From Shimazuella kribbensis DSM 45090 (lineage in GTDB: Bacteria > Bacillota > Bacilli > Thermoactinomycetales > Thermoactinomycetaceae), in the NCBI RefSeq assembly GCF_000428065.1, contig NZ_ATZF01000003.1:62001-126000 (forward strand): a stretch of DNA of 64,000 bases, given 5' to 3'. Of this stretch, positions 45,480 through 55,082 are shown piece after piece (within the stretch, counting starts at the first letter, position 1; the number at the start of each line of letters is the position of its first letter). Both the position numbers and the translations under genes were made by a program. The notes below the pieces were generated by a model. That model worked only from the letters and a program-made list of their open reading frames with translations, made no database searches and had not been told where the DNA came from.

Positions 45480-47006
45480 TCATTTCATCCCAATCTGAGA
45501 CTGCACTAAAATCTGATCGTAGTTATCTTCTTCTTTCCTCGAAGAAAAAATCGTCCCTAGATATCCTGCTAAAAACCCTAATGGAATCGAGATGATACCT
45601 GGGTTGGTCAAACTAATCAGAGGTTCCCCGACTAAGATCGCTTTCCCCACCTCTGGACTCCACACATTGGGGCTGATCGCAACGAGGATCAATGAACTAA
45701 ATAGCCCAACCAACATACTGGTGATTGCTCCTGTTGTATTAAAGCTGCGCCAAAACATGGTGAATAAAATAACTGGCAAGTTGGCACTAGCAGCAACCGC
45801 AAAAGCCAATCCTACCAAAAAAGCAACATTTAGCTTTTGAGCAAACAACGCAAGTATAATAGAAATAATGGATACACCTACAGACGCCCATTTTGCTGCA
45901 TTCATTTGTTCACGTTCCGTTGCTTCGCCTTTTCGAATAATGTGACTATAAAAATCATGTGCAAAGGCAGAAGCAGCAGACAACACCAAACCTGCAACGA
46001 CAGCGAGAATAGTCGCAAAAGCAACGGCGGAAATAAAGGCAAATAAGAAATCTCCCCCTAATGCTTTTGCTAGCAACGGAGCCGCCATATTTCCTGCTTT
46101 ATTTGCTTTTTCGATCACATCTGTTCCAACAAATGCAGCTGCTCCAAAACCTAAGAAAATGGTCATAATATAGAAGATACCGATAATCCAAGTTGCATTA
46201 ACAACAGATTTACGTGCGGTAGGAGCATCTTTTACCGTAAAAAAGCGAATCAAAATATGAGGCAATCCGGCAGTACCCAGTACTAAGCCCAAATTTAACG
46301 AAATATTATCCAATCCATCTTTGAACTTGTTCCCTGGGTTTAAGAAAGCATCGCCAAGTGGAGTTGCTTCTTTCATATGTTGGAACATATTTGTAATGCT
46401 AAAATCAAACTTTGCAAATACCATGATGGAAATAATAAAAGTTCCTACGAGGAGTAAAACGGCTTTAATAATCTGAACCCAGCTCGTAGCCATCATTCCA
46501 CCGAACACGACATAAACCGTCATTAAAACCCCAACAATCAGAACAGAAGTAGCATAGTCTAAGCCTAGTAGCAATTTAATTAATGCACCAGCACCTACTA
46601 ACTGAGCAATCATATAAAAAATAGAGATAGCAATCGAATTCAATGCTACTACACTGCGAATATTTTTATTTTTGAAGCGAGAAGCGATGACGTCCGCCAT
46701 CGTGTATTTACCAAGGTTACGCAATGGTTCTGCGACCAAATACAAAACAACTAAATATGCGACCAAAAATCCAATGCTATAGAAAAAACCATCAAAACCG
46801 GTAAGCGCTATCATTCCTGCGATTCCTAAAAACGAAGCAGCTGACATATAATCCCCAGCGATAGCTAATCCATTCTGCCAACCTGTTAAACCTCCACCAG
46901 CCGTATAAAATTCATTTGTCGTATTTGTTTTTTTGGCTGCGAAAAAAGTGATCACCAAAGTAGCTGCAACGATAAGTAAAAATAGCCAAAAAGCAGTATA
47001 ATTCAC
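45480..47006 (-). CDS. actP: Cation/acetate symporter ActP (YwcA type)
   Basis: 508 aa, sodium:solute symporter with about 13 helices. Segments such as FYTAGGGLTGWQNGLAIAGDYMSAASFLG and the sodium-site region near VLGTAGLPHILIRFF are typical. It overlaps the DUF485 gene by 4 bp, as in ywcB-ywcA and yjcH-actP. Acetate or pyruvate-type monocarboxylate uptake is expected. Confidence 0.9.
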   Translation of the reverse strand: MNYTAFWLFLLIVAATLVITFFAAKKTNTTNEFYTAGGGLTGWQNGLAIAGDYMSAASFLGIAGMIALTGFDGFFYSIGFLVAYLVVLYLVAEPLRNLGKYTMADVIASRFKNKNIRSVVALNSIAISIFYMIAQLVGAGALIKLLLGLDYATSVLIVGVLMTVYVVFGGMMATSWVQIIKAVLLLVGTFIISIMVFAKFDFSITNMFQHMKEATPLGDAFLNPGNKFKDGLDNISLNLGLVLGTAGLPHILIRFFTVKDAPTARKSVVNATWIIGIFYIMTIFLGFGAAAFVGTDVIEKANKAGNMAAPLLAKALGGDFLFAFISAVAFATILAVVAGLVLSAASAFAHDFYSHIIRKGEATEREQMNAAKWASVGVSIISIILALFAQKLNVAFLVGLAFAVAASANLPVILFTMFWRSFNTTGAITSMLVGLFSSLILVAISPNVWSPEVGKAILVGEPLISLTNPGIISIPLGFLAGYLGTIFSSRKEEDNYDQILVQSQIGMK

Positions 47007-47317
47007 TTCGTTTCGCCTCCATTCTTCTTGATCTGTTCCACGATCTTATCAAATGATTTTGCTTTATTCGAATAGAGGAGGCATAATCCCCACGTCATCG
47101 CAAACTGGGCAAAAGCAAAGACCCATGCCCACGAGATAGGGCCAAAAGCTGGTGTATTTAATACCGTACTGTAAGAGGTCAAAATAGGTAGAGCAAAATA
47201 AAATACAAAGAAGAAAATAGTAGTAGGGATAATAAAATTCTTTTTCTTTTGAATCAGTTCTTGGAAGAGCGAAGATTGTGTAATCTTACTGTAATCGTTT
47301 TCATTTTGATCTGACAA
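47003..47317 (-). CDS. DUF485 membrane protein (YwcB/YjcH type)
   Basis: 104 aa with two helices and the DUF485 segment LIQKKKNFIIPTTIFFFVFYF. Always found with ActP-type symporters, probably as accessory subunit. Start is a TTG at 47317 with GGAGG upstream. A cre-like sequence overlaps its first codons. Confidence 0.9.
   Translation of the reverse strand: MSDQNENDYSKITQSSLFQELIQKKKNFIIPTTIFFFVFYFALPILTSYSTVLNTPAFGPISWAWVFAFAQFAMTWGLCLLYSNKAKSFDKIVEQIKKNGGETK
47290..47303. promoter_or_regulatory. Candidate cre within the 5' end of the acetate-uptake operon
   Basis: On the minus strand TGAAAACGATTACA matches the CcpA consensus at 13 of 14 positions. Internal cre sites near the start typically act as roadblocks; repression of acetate uptake by glucose would fit. 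Confidence 0.5.
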
Positions 47318-47445
47318 AATTATCAGCCTCCTTTTTTATAGCCTATATAAAATTTATCAGGATGTCTATCTGTAATTTCGAATTAGATTTAATCATCAGA
47401 TAACTGTATAGATTTCCGATTTCGCAATATAATGATACATTCAAA

Positions 47446-47544
47446 ATAAGAGATGTTATACAAAAACATCACCGTGTAGGAAAAGCAACCAGCAACTATA
47501 TTGTAATTTACGAAAGAGACATTGCCCTTTTATAACAATGTCTT
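47446..47544 (+). pseudogene. Possible 3' remnant of a replication-initiator or HTH gene, plus terminator
   Basis: A frame without start reads VIQKHHRVGKATSNYIVIYERD, resembling the recognition-wing segment found in initiator or helix-turn-helix proteins, then stops at 47533. A small hairpin (GACATTG/CAATGTC) with T-run follows. The rest of 47318-47796 shows no gene. Weak evidence. Confidence 0.2.
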
Positions 47545-47796
47545 CTTTTTTATTCCTTGTACCTCTTTGTTTCATTCATTATCGCAATAAGATTGGCCCT
47601 CTCCATACCCTATTATCTAAGATACTCTAACTTTACAATCTTTCCATATAATCCATTTATAAAACCTTAAAGAAAACATATTAAATTTACCAATTTCTAT
47701 TAACAAAGAGAGATTATACTGAACCAGTAAAACAGATAAAAAACCTACACACCACACAGTGATACGTTGGTAACAATTAAAGAGGGAGATGATGAA

Positions 47797-48603
47797 ATGG
47801 AGAACCACTATTCACTTTTGGTTTCTGATCTTGACGGTACACTTTTAACAAGCAACAACCAAATTTCCTCACGTACTAGACGATCAATAGATCAATATCA
47901 AAGAGAAGGAGGAATGTTTACAATTGCCACAGGAAGAAGTTTAATAGAGACCCGTACCATCATAGATGAACTGAAACTAGGCCTACCTGTGATCTTATGT
48001 AACGGAGCAATGCTGTATTATCCACACGAAGAAGAATTACAAGTTTTTAAAACGTTACCCCATCATATTGCAGAACTGATACTTGCTGATATACAGGAAA
48101 CCGATTCAGCTATCGATATATTGTTATTTAGCTCTACTCAGATCTATTCCTTACGGCTTAGTCCTCAAAAAGCAGTCGAATTATCCAAATTAGGTATAAC
48201 TGCTTCTCCTGTCCATTCATTGGCTCAAGTTCAAGAGAAAATCATTAAATTACAATTGATTGGCTCACTTAGCACCATGCAAATAATTCACACCATTACT
48301 TCAAATCATTTATTGAGAGAAGAATGTGACTTGATTCAATCACATGAATATTACTATGAAGTTGTGCCAAAGGGAATTTCAAAAGGATATGCTTTGCACT
48401 ACCTCAATCGAATGCTCCAAATCCCTGCCAAGAACACCGCTGTTATCGGTGATCATTGCAACGACATCACAATGATGCAATTAGCAGGACTATCAGCGTC
48501 TGTCGCAAATGCTCATCCCCTTGTTAAGCAATGTGCTTCTCTTCATGTACCTACCAATGATGAAGAAGGAGTATGTTATTTTATCGAAAACCATTTATTA
48601 TAA
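47797..48603 (+). CDS. Cof-type HAD-IIB phosphatase
   Basis: 268 aa. HAD motifs: DLDGTLLTSNNQIS (residues 9-22), TIATGRS, the lysine in GISKGYAL and GDHCNDITMM. Cof-like enzymes dephosphorylate sugar phosphates or cofactors such as flavins and pyridoxal phosphate. The ATG at 47797 follows AGAGGGAGATG. Confidence 0.9.
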   Translation: MENHYSLLVSDLDGTLLTSNNQISSRTRRSIDQYQREGGMFTIATGRSLIETRTIIDELKLGLPVILCNGAMLYYPHEEELQVFKTLPHHIAELILADIQETDSAIDILLFSSTQIYSLRLSPQKAVELSKLGITASPVHSLAQVQEKIIKLQLIGSLSTMQIIHTITSNHLLREECDLIQSHEYYYEVVPKGISKGYALHYLNRMLQIPAKNTAVIGDHCNDITMMQLAGLSASVANAHPLVKQCASLHVPTNDEEGVCYFIENHLL

Positions 48604-48641
48604 AAAAGCATCTTAAAATTTCAATTTTTAAGCTGCTTTTT
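48601..48641 (+). terminator. Terminator of the HAD gene
   Basis: AAAAAAGCA...TGCTTTTTT arms enclose a second stem of TTAAAA/TTTTAA. Confidence 0.8.
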
Positions 48642-48724
48642 TATTTACACATATGATGTTCATCTATACTTCCAGATACCTTAATAACAGTTTACTCCAT
48701 CACATATTATTCCTTACTTCCTCT

Positions 48725-48778
48725 TCCACAGCTTCCGAAAAATTTATGAAACAGCTTCTTCAGACCATTCTCTGTCCA
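48725..48778 (-). repeat. Possible decayed copy of the sigK 3' end
   Basis: On the minus strand the reading LKKLFHKFFG resembles LIKLFHEFYR at the end of the sigK fragment at 60446, and about 27 of 34 aligned bases agree with one gap. Same orientation as that fragment, about 11.7 kb away. It is too short to be certain. Confidence 0.35.
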
Positions 48779-48852
48779 AAAAATCATTTTTAATAGTGAG
48801 AACTCTCATGTTCCCTAGATTTTGAGATAAGATAACGCTTTGTTGCTGAAAA

Positions 48853-49638
48853 TCAAGTATCTTTAGAAGAAGATTTAGAACGAATAGCATGAATCCATAT
48901 GATGGCTACTGCCACGATAAAACAAGCAACAGCAGTGGTAGCCATGGCAACTACATTTCCACTTTCTTCTTTAAAAAACAAAAGAAGTCCCAGGTTTATA
49001 AGTGTATGAAATAAAGTTGCTATAATGAGATTACTGCCATTTGTCTTCCGCAATAGTTCGCCAAGAATAAGAGAGATAGATACAGTGAAGAGCAGGAAAG
49101 ACAATGTATACAGCCATCCTTCAGCAAAAATACCCACATGCCATACTCCCCATAACAGCCCCACTATGATAGAAGTAACAGTTACGCTAAATCTAGATTG
49201 GAGTAAGGGCTGTAAAAAACAACGCCAGCCGAATTCTTCCCCAGCAGCTCCAATAAATTGTGCAATAATGATAATCCAAAAAGGCTCTGAAAGAGAAAAA
49301 GGATGTTTATAGTCCACCTGATTGCCAGTGATCTGAAACCAAATGATAGATATAGCAAATATGACAACCACCATTGCAATGACTACCAATAATCGTCGTA
49401 AGACAATGGGTGTAAATCCAAGCCCATATGAAACACTCCAACCTCGCTGTTTAAAGAATATAAGTGCGATTACCAAAACTCCTATAGTTGGACCAAATTG
49501 AGTGAATTGAATGATAACCGTAGGAACACCAATATGCGGCTGTAGGATTCCAAAAGCAAATGCAGCAATCGAAGTAGTGACAAAATAAATTGCTACCATT
49601 AAAAACAATTTGAATTTTGTTAGGTTGTTCTCTTCCAT
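48853..49638 (-). CDS. CPBP-family intramembrane glutamic endopeptidase
   Basis: 261 aa, about eight helices. Abi/CPBP motifs are visible: EEFGWRCFL (the EExxxR motif), LLWGVWHVG and the distal HTLIN. Related to Rce1 prenyl-protein peptidases; bacterial members include bacteriocin immunity proteins. No bacteriocin genes adjoin it. Monocistronic. Confidence 0.85.
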   Translation of the reverse strand: MEENNLTKFKLFLMVAIYFVTTSIAAFAFGILQPHIGVPTVIIQFTQFGPTIGVLVIALIFFKQRGWSVSYGLGFTPIVLRRLLVVIAMVVVIFAISIIWFQITGNQVDYKHPFSLSEPFWIIIIAQFIGAAGEEFGWRCFLQPLLQSRFSVTVTSIIVGLLWGVWHVGIFAEGWLYTLSFLLFTVSISLILGELLRKTNGSNLIIATLFHTLINLGLLLFFKEESGNVVAMATTAVACFIVAVAIIWIHAIRSKSSSKDT

Positions 49639-49978
49639 TTGATGTGTTAACCTCGCTTGAAAAATTAGTATTTGCTTCTGTTATTTAGAAGTTAGTATTC
49701 AGACAAACTGATTACTAGTGTTGTTATGATACGAATACTTCCTTTTTACATCATTAGATCAGAAGTTCAACTTAATGAAGATAACTAGTGATTGGGAAAA
49801 TGAATAACAACTAGCTAATTAACCTCCGACAAATTCTAGCGAATAGACATATAATTTATATCATATATATAACAAATACACATCATAATATTATAAATTT
49901 ATATAAAATAAAATAATAAAACATAAGTGTGCAAATATTCCTCACCCTGAACAATTGGTATGAGCAATAGTTTAATAG
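49639..49978. other. AT-rich intergenic region
   Basis: No gene or clear signal is seen apart from the CPBP gene's upstream region. The stretch around 49850-49920 is almost pure A/T. Confidence 0.4.
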
Positions 49979-50010
49979 AGCAAGGAATAATAATCTAATT
50001 ATTCCTTGCT
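49979..50010. terminator. Terminator of the DUF262 gene
   Basis: A perfect 13-bp stem AGCAAGGAATAAT/ATTATTCCTTGCT with a 6-nt loop. Confidence 0.75.
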
Positions 50011-50031
50011 TATTTTGACTATATGGAAATA

Positions 50032-51705
50032 TCAATTTAACTTCCATTCCTCCACCAATAAACTGATAAGCATATCTTGTCTTCGTTCCAATACTTCAAT
50101 CGTCCATTCTTTCTCTTGAATGACCTGAGTGGTTAATGCAAAATTGGTCACTCCATTGCGTGACTGAAAATAGGAATTCTTTTTCTTCTTAAAATCAAAG
50201 TTTTTCGCTTGCGAATTCTTCTTTCTGGTAAGTAGAACCAGATTACCGAGTTTGTGCACATATGGATCTAAGACAGGAAATCTTTCTTCCCATTCACTTC
50301 CTTGTGCTGGAGTTTGTGGCAATACATGCTCTACTGTGATTGTTGTGTAATTGTAATTTGGCTGACCTTCCGAGAGAAGTGCGTCTAATCGGAGTAAAAT
50401 ATATCTTTTCGCTGTATCTTTTAGCTTCTTATATACATCGCTATGGAGAGCTTCCAAAGCCTCTAACTTCTCTTGAACGGTTATATTTAGCGTACTATTC
50501 AGTGAGAAAGGGTCAATGTTTTGCTCTAATTCCCTCAAAATGATGGAATATTTGGATTGTCTCCAATTGAAATTTTTCCTAAGTATCATATGAATCGCCG
50601 CAAATCGTTCCAGCCGCTTTAAAAACTCAGTCGTTTGCGAATGATGATACTTATTTAAATACAGCATAGCTACTGGTATCCAATCGATGTTATCAATTCT
50701 ATTTAAAAATTCGAGGACTTTGGCTTTTTCCACATCTGCTTTCGTAGCTTGATAGTTAGTTAGTTGGATATAAATATCGCTGTAAGGAATCAGTATTTCA
50801 TCTACAAATGGTTTTCCTGTTACCCTTTTGAATATTTCCTCATATTCATCTTTTAAATTGCCCACACCTTTGCGTTTTTGTAAAATCATCCGAATATGAG
50901 AAAACAACTCATTAAATTTATCTCGACCAAGTGCACTCTCTACATCTTCCCATTTCTCTGTATAAAGCTCTTGCTCCTGTTCGTTTATATCCCCAATCAC
51001 TCTAGCTTTCAGAATATCACTTGTCATCAGATCAAGACCTCGATCATTCAGGACGGTAAATATACGAAAAGCGGAATCAAAATTAGGCGTAGAAACAATT
51101 ACAATGTAGCAAAGAGTTGCAACAACACTAGGGAGAGTAGCTAATGTAGATTCATCCAAATCATTAAATCGATCTAGAAAATAGAGTGCATTATCGCGAA
51201 TCAATCCTTGACTGTCCGTTTTAACTGGTGTCTTGTCAGATAGTTTTGCTAGACCACCTCGTTCTTGTATATATTTCCGAAAGAAATCATTGTCTTTCTT
51301 TCTCAATTGCAGTCGGTATGTATCCTCTGTTTTCTTGATCCGACTTCCTTTTTGTACAATTAGTTCATCGATTTCATTTGCATATTCATCCGACAAAATA
51401 CTGCGTAAAGCGGATAACAGTATCGTCAAAGTCGAAAGCCTTTGTTGTCCATCCAATACTTCTGATTCAGGTTTTTCTTGTTTTACCAACACAATACTGC
51501 CCAAAAAATATGGTTCAGGTACTTGCTCTACATTTTTCTCATTTATTCCATGATGTTCGATAAACTCAAGCAAATCATCCAATAATTCACCCGCTTGATC
51601 TTGTGTCCATGAATATGGTCTCTGAACAGCAGGAATCGTAAACAGATAATCATCACTGAAAACCTTATGCAAGGGTGTTTCTTGTGCAACCAATGTCGTA
51701 AGCAT
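50032..51705 (-). CDS. DUF262 and DUF1524 domain protein (GmrSD-like, putative defence nuclease)
   Basis: 557 aa. The N-terminal DUF262 ParB-like NTPase region has IPAVQRPYSW and EVLDGQQRLSTLTIL. The C-terminal DUF1524 HNH-like nuclease has VEHVLPQTP, HKLGNLVLL and KNSQAKNFDFKKKK. In GmrSD this pairing forms a type IV enzyme that cuts glucosylated phage DNA; SspE-like members act with phosphorothioation. No methyltransferase or Dnd/Ssp partner is near, so a modification-dependent stand-alone role is likeliest (inference). Confidence 0.85.
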   Translation of the reverse strand: MLTTLVAQETPLHKVFSDDYLFTIPAVQRPYSWTQDQAGELLDDLLEFIEHHGINEKNVEQVPEPYFLGSIVLVKQEKPESEVLDGQQRLSTLTILLSALRSILSDEYANEIDELIVQKGSRIKKTEDTYRLQLRKKDNDFFRKYIQERGGLAKLSDKTPVKTDSQGLIRDNALYFLDRFNDLDESTLATLPSVVATLCYIVIVSTPNFDSAFRIFTVLNDRGLDLMTSDILKARVIGDINEQEQELYTEKWEDVESALGRDKFNELFSHIRMILQKRKGVGNLKDEYEEIFKRVTGKPFVDEILIPYSDIYIQLTNYQATKADVEKAKVLEFLNRIDNIDWIPVAMLYLNKYHHSQTTEFLKRLERFAAIHMILRKNFNWRQSKYSIILRELEQNIDPFSLNSTLNITVQEKLEALEALHSDVYKKLKDTAKRYILLRLDALLSEGQPNYNYTTITVEHVLPQTPAQGSEWEERFPVLDPYVHKLGNLVLLTRKKNSQAKNFDFKKKKNSYFQSRNGVTNFALTTQVIQEKEWTIEVLERRQDMLISLLVEEWKLN

Positions 51706-52069
51706 TTATGTAAACCCTTTCTATGTAACATATTTTCTCTCTCTATTTTAATCTTTTTCATGAGTGGCAACCACACATAGAATTTCAGAAAAAAATAGAT
51801 TGCTGTTTTTAGTAAAAAACCATTATTCGAAATTTAGTAAATAAAAAGAGGTTTTCTATAACCATCCTAAAGGCTCTTAGATCCATCCATATATAATTTC
51901 CTTTTCTAATGACTTTCCTATCATTTTTCCTGCTTATTGAGTTCTATCATCCAATCGACTATTTATTACGAAATATGTATAGATATAGAAAAAAATAGAC
52001 ATTTTCCTCTTTCCTCTTTCCTTACTTTTTCATAACTTATAGTAATCCTGTGAAAAGGTGGTGAGTGAA
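51706..52069. other. Intergenic region upstream of the Arg-rich gene
   Basis: AT-rich, no gene recognised. AAGGTGG lies eight bases before the TTG of the next gene. No sporulation-type promoter could be fixed with confidence. Confidence 0.35.
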
Positions 52070-52336
52070 TTGTCCACTATTACAAATTGCTCCTCTCGTT
52101 TTAGAAGAGAAATTATTTTCCTACGTCCAGGTCAAACAGCTACACGTACTTGCGGGACTTTTTCTGGTAGAACGATAACCCGCAGAATACGTCGCGGAGA
52201 AGTATTAGTAGCTGTATGCAGAAGTTCTCGACGTATTTTTATCTTTGTTTGTGGTAGACCTCGTTTTACTAGAGTAATTTCCTTAAGACGAGGAACTAGA
52301 ATCGTTGTAAGATGTCGTAGACATCGACATCATTGA
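52070..52336 (+). CDS. Small Arg-rich protein, possibly spore-associated
   Basis: 88 aa from TTG at 52070, chosen for spacing from AAGGTGG. About a quarter of residues are Arg, with several Cys and a beta-rich alternating pattern (TRTCGTFSGRTITRRIRRGEVLVAV, shown in part), ending RRHRHH. No membrane helix. The composition recalls small basic coat or nucleic-acid-binding proteins; no family recognised. Own strong terminator. Confidence 0.55.
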   Translation: MSTITNCSSRFRREIIFLRPGQTATRTCGTFSGRTITRRIRRGEVLVAVCRSSRRIFIFVCGRPRFTRVISLRRGTRIVVRCRRHRHH

Positions 52337-52387
52337 TATAGACAAAATCACCTGTTTAGTGAGTAGTAAAAATAAAAATTGTTAACA

Positions 52388-52422
52388 AAAGCAGTTTAGG
52401 AACAATGTTCCTAAACTGCTTT
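52388..52422. terminator. Terminator of the Arg-rich gene
   Basis: A perfect 16-bp stem (AAAGCAGTTTAGGAAC) with a 3-nt loop followed by GTTTTCATTC. Confidence 0.85.
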
Positions 52423-52581
52423 GTTTTCATTCTTCGTCTTGACTTTTCGAATTTTGGATAAAGACATTTCCTCTGTTCTCTCCAGCAAGTTATCCATTCT
52501 TTTCGATATTCTTATAAACAAGTTTCCCTATCTCTTCTCTCGCATCTCTTGCAAGAAGGATTTAAGAAGAAATACTATTTT

Positions 52582-53514
52582 TCACGATATCTTAGAAGAA
52601 GTATCACTTGTTTCTACTAGTCTTCTTTTCAAAAAAAGTTGTTGCAAAGCCCTCACGTTCACAAAGAATAACCCCAACAAAATCATAAATCCTCCAATAA
52701 AAATATAAAAAGAAAGCTCTTCCTTAAGGAGAACAGATCCTAAAATCAATGCCACCACAGGAGAAATATATAACCAAGTGGATGGGAACAGTGGATTCGT
52801 TTTTTTGATCAGCCAAGCATAAATTCCATGACCAACTATTGATCCAATAATCGTAAGATAAAGAATAGAAAGCATCCCTTGCATATTCATCGCTAGAGTA
52901 ATGCTTTTGCTTTCCGTTAATACAGAGAAAATCAATAAACCAATACCTCCAAAAAACATCTGAATTCCATTTAATAAGAAGGGAGAATAGTTGGAGGAAG
53001 ATATTGACTTTAATTTAACTGTACCTAACGAATAAAATACCTCTCCAATAATTACTGCGATTGCTCCCACCAGCCATTTGGTATCAATGGTACCCAGAAT
53101 AGAAGGTAATGTTATAACACTTACTCCTAAAAAACTAATAATCAGCCCCATTACTTGTAAGGGTGTTGACTTTTGTTTGTATAAAATCGCTGAGAAAAAA
53201 CTAATGATGATAGGACCTGTGGAAGAAAGTAAAGCCGCCAAACCAGAAGAAATATATTGTTCTGCCCAGTACAAGGTAGCGAAAGTCATTCCTGTTAAAC
53301 TTAGCCCTATAAGGCATAATTGGATATACGTTTGGAGACTGCGTGGAAAACTTGCTTTTTTGATTGCAAAGAAGAGGCAAACGAGTATGCCCGCTAGAGT
53401 AAAACGCAAACCTGCTGAGTAAATAGGAGACAAACCTGCTTCAATACCAAGTTTGATCACAAGAAAAGTGGTACTAAATATAAAACACATAAGTCCATAC
53501 ATGAGAAAAATCAT
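52582..53514 (-). CDS. EamA/DMT-family transporter (RhaT-like)
   Basis: 310 aa, ten helices. EamA segments: FSTTFLVIKLGIEAGLSPI at the start and GSIVGHGIYAWLIKKTNPL late. GGAGGGGG precedes the ATG. Divergent from the disrupted GntR/MocR-like gene at 53622, a frequent pairing in which the regulator controls the exporter. Confidence 0.88.
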   Translation of the reverse strand: MIFLMYGLMCFIFSTTFLVIKLGIEAGLSPIYSAGLRFTLAGILVCLFFAIKKASFPRSLQTYIQLCLIGLSLTGMTFATLYWAEQYISSGLAALLSSTGPIIISFFSAILYKQKSTPLQVMGLIISFLGVSVITLPSILGTIDTKWLVGAIAVIIGEVFYSLGTVKLKSISSSNYSPFLLNGIQMFFGGIGLLIFSVLTESKSITLAMNMQGMLSILYLTIIGSIVGHGIYAWLIKKTNPLFPSTWLYISPVVALILGSVLLKEELSFYIFIGGFMILLGLFFVNVRALQQLFLKRRLVETSDTSSKIS

Positions 53515-53621
53515 GATAATCCCCCTCCGCTGTTATACAATGATATATAAACTTTGCTTGATAATAGCATATATACTGTAGAACAGTAGAGCAGCAAATA
53601 TAACACATGTAGGAGGTTAAC

Positions 53622-53636
53622 ATGAAGATTGATCTT
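53622..53636 (+). pseudogene. 5' fragment of GntR/MocR-like regulator interrupted by IS605-type element
   Basis: AGGAGG at 53611 is followed by ATGAAGATTGATCTT and then the right end of the insertion. Joined to the piece at 55083-55184 the reading becomes MKIDLL-AHKDIKGS, in frame. This fits a regulator gene divergent from the DMT exporter. Confidence 0.5.
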
Positions 53637-53708
53637 TTGACCACTCCCCACGCGTGAACGCGGGGGATTCTTGGGTAATCTTCGGTACTCCGAAGAAATT
53701 TACCAAGC
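53637..53708 (-). ncRNA. Probable omega-RNA 3' end / right end of IS605-type element
   Basis: Immediately downstream of tnpB on the minus strand are GC-rich pairing segments (CGCCGCGGGG...; TTCGGAGTACCGAAG) and the right-end hairpin. This layout is where TnpB guide RNAs are encoded; bases beyond 53637 (the regulator's start codons) would be the guide. Confidence 0.5.
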
Positions 53709-54836
53709 TCAGACCGCGAGCCCCGCGGCGATTAATCTCCTACCTTCTTGGACGATGTTTTTCGCTGCATTGATGTCTCGATCATGGTGTTCCTTGCAGT
53801 TTGGGCATGTCCATTCTCTTAGTCGAAGTTCTTTTACTTCTTTGTTTTTGTATCCACAGGAAGAGCAACGCTGACTGGATGGGAACGACTTTCCCACTCT
53901 CACTAGCGTTCTTCCGTATTCTTTGGCTTTGTATTCCAGCATGGAAACAAATTCAGACCACGACGCATCCGTGATCGATTTTGCTAGGTTGTGGTTTTGG
54001 ACCATGTTTTTCACTTGTAAGTTTTCGATACTGATGACTTGGTTTTCGTTCACCAGTTTCGTGGACAGTTTCTGTAAAAAATCATGGCATGCGTTGGTGA
54101 TTTTTTCATGAATACGTGCGACTTTGATTCGCGCTTTGTGCCAATTGGAACCCTCTTTTTTTCGTTGTGACAAGACTCGCCCTGCTTGTGCTAATTTTTG
54201 TTCATAGCGGCGAAAAAAACGACTGGGATTCATTTTGCTCCCATCATCGAAGATCGCAAAGTCTTTGAGTCCCAAATCGATGCCAATCGATTCTTTCTGC
54301 GCTGGAACAGCTCGCATATAGCTCCCTTCGCAGAGAATCGATATGTTATATTTCCCTGTCGAAGTACGACGAATCGTCGCGGACAAGATACGACCGCTGA
54401 TTTCTCTTGATTTTACAAACTTCACCCAACCTAGTTTGGGCAGTTTGATTTTATTTTCATTGATTTCAATCGTAGGACGGCTTTTTTTTGGGTAGTTGCA
54501 TTGGCTGGTGTATGCTTGGACTCGATTTTTTCTGCTTTTGAACCGAGGAGCATCGTTTTGCTTCTGGAAAAAACGAGAAAAAGCATCCGCTAGCTGTTTT
54601 AACGTATTTTGTAACGAAGTGGAATCCACTTCTTTTAGCCAAATGAGTTCTCGTTTCTGTTCCGTGAGTAGCTTAGAGCAATTCGCATAGGTCAACCCTT
54701 TTCCCGTTTCTTGATATGCTTCGTTCCATTGACTGAGAAAGTGATTGAATACGAATCGGCTACACCCAATCGATTTGTTTATGAACGTTGCTTGTTTTTT
54801 TGTCGGTCGAAGTCGGAATACAAATGCCTTGTGCAT
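53709..54836 (-). CDS. tnpB: RNA-guided nuclease TnpB (IS605 OrfB family)
   Basis: 375 aa, full length. N-terminal helix-turn-helix ([22 protein letters not shown]), OrfB_IS605 core, RuvC residues in GIDLGLKDF (Asp), [11 protein letters not shown] (Glu) and [11 protein letters not shown] (Asp), and zinc ribbon CSSCG...CPNC. The ATG at 54836 has GGAGG six to seven bases upstream; the longer in-frame start has none. It cuts DNA next to a short TAM using the RNA from its own right end. All catalytic residues are present, so it is probably active. Confidence 0.93.
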   Translation of the reverse strand: MHKAFVFRLRPTKKQATFINKSIGCSRFVFNHFLSQWNEAYQETGKGLTYANCSKLLTEQKRELIWLKEVDSTSLQNTLKQLADAFSRFFQKQNDAPRFKSRKNRVQAYTSQCNYPKKSRPTIEINENKIKLPKLGWVKFVKSREISGRILSATIRRTSTGKYNISILCEGSYMRAVPAQKESIGIDLGLKDFAIFDDGSKMNPSRFFRRYEQKLAQAGRVLSQRKKEGSNWHKARIKVARIHEKITNACHDFLQKLSTKLVNENQVISIENLQVKNMVQNHNLAKSITDASWSEFVSMLEYKAKEYGRTLVRVGKSFPSSQRCSSCGYKNKEVKELRLREWTCPNCKEHHDRDINAAKNIVQEGRRLIAAGLAV

Positions 54837-55082
54837 GGGCTCACCTCCTCTGCTGATTTTCGATATCCTGTTTCGGGCAGAAAACAACATGATAGTTGCA
54901 GCCCTATCCGATATTTCGATTAATTGAAACCGCTCTCATAACTTATTGCTAATTTTACAACAATTCTATATTCAAGTAATTTAATCGAAAGAGCAAAAAA
55001 ATGTCAAGCTTGCGAGAGGGGATTTTCCCCACTCCCTCGCCTGACGCGAACTTTCATCCCCATAGCTGAAGCTAGAGGTTTT

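Larger units (their letters stand above)
53637..55082 (-). mobile_element. IS200/IS605-family element with tnpB only
   Basis: The element contains tnpB, a right-end hairpin (CGCG-TGAA-CGCG with GGGG arms, 53646-53665) next to TTGACC, and a left-end imperfect hairpin (TAGC-TGAA-GCTA, 55063-55074). Such elements lack terminal inverted repeats and target duplications. No tnpA is present, so it would need one in trans. The boundary at 55082 is set by the restored reading frame of the split regulator and is approximate. Confidence 0.75.

Noticed and set aside
52421-52581. Broken minus-strand frames between the Arg-rich gene and the DMT exporter
   Set aside because: Helical-looking peptides appear in two frames, hinting at a decayed gene, but no family could be recognised and the stretch is too short to call.
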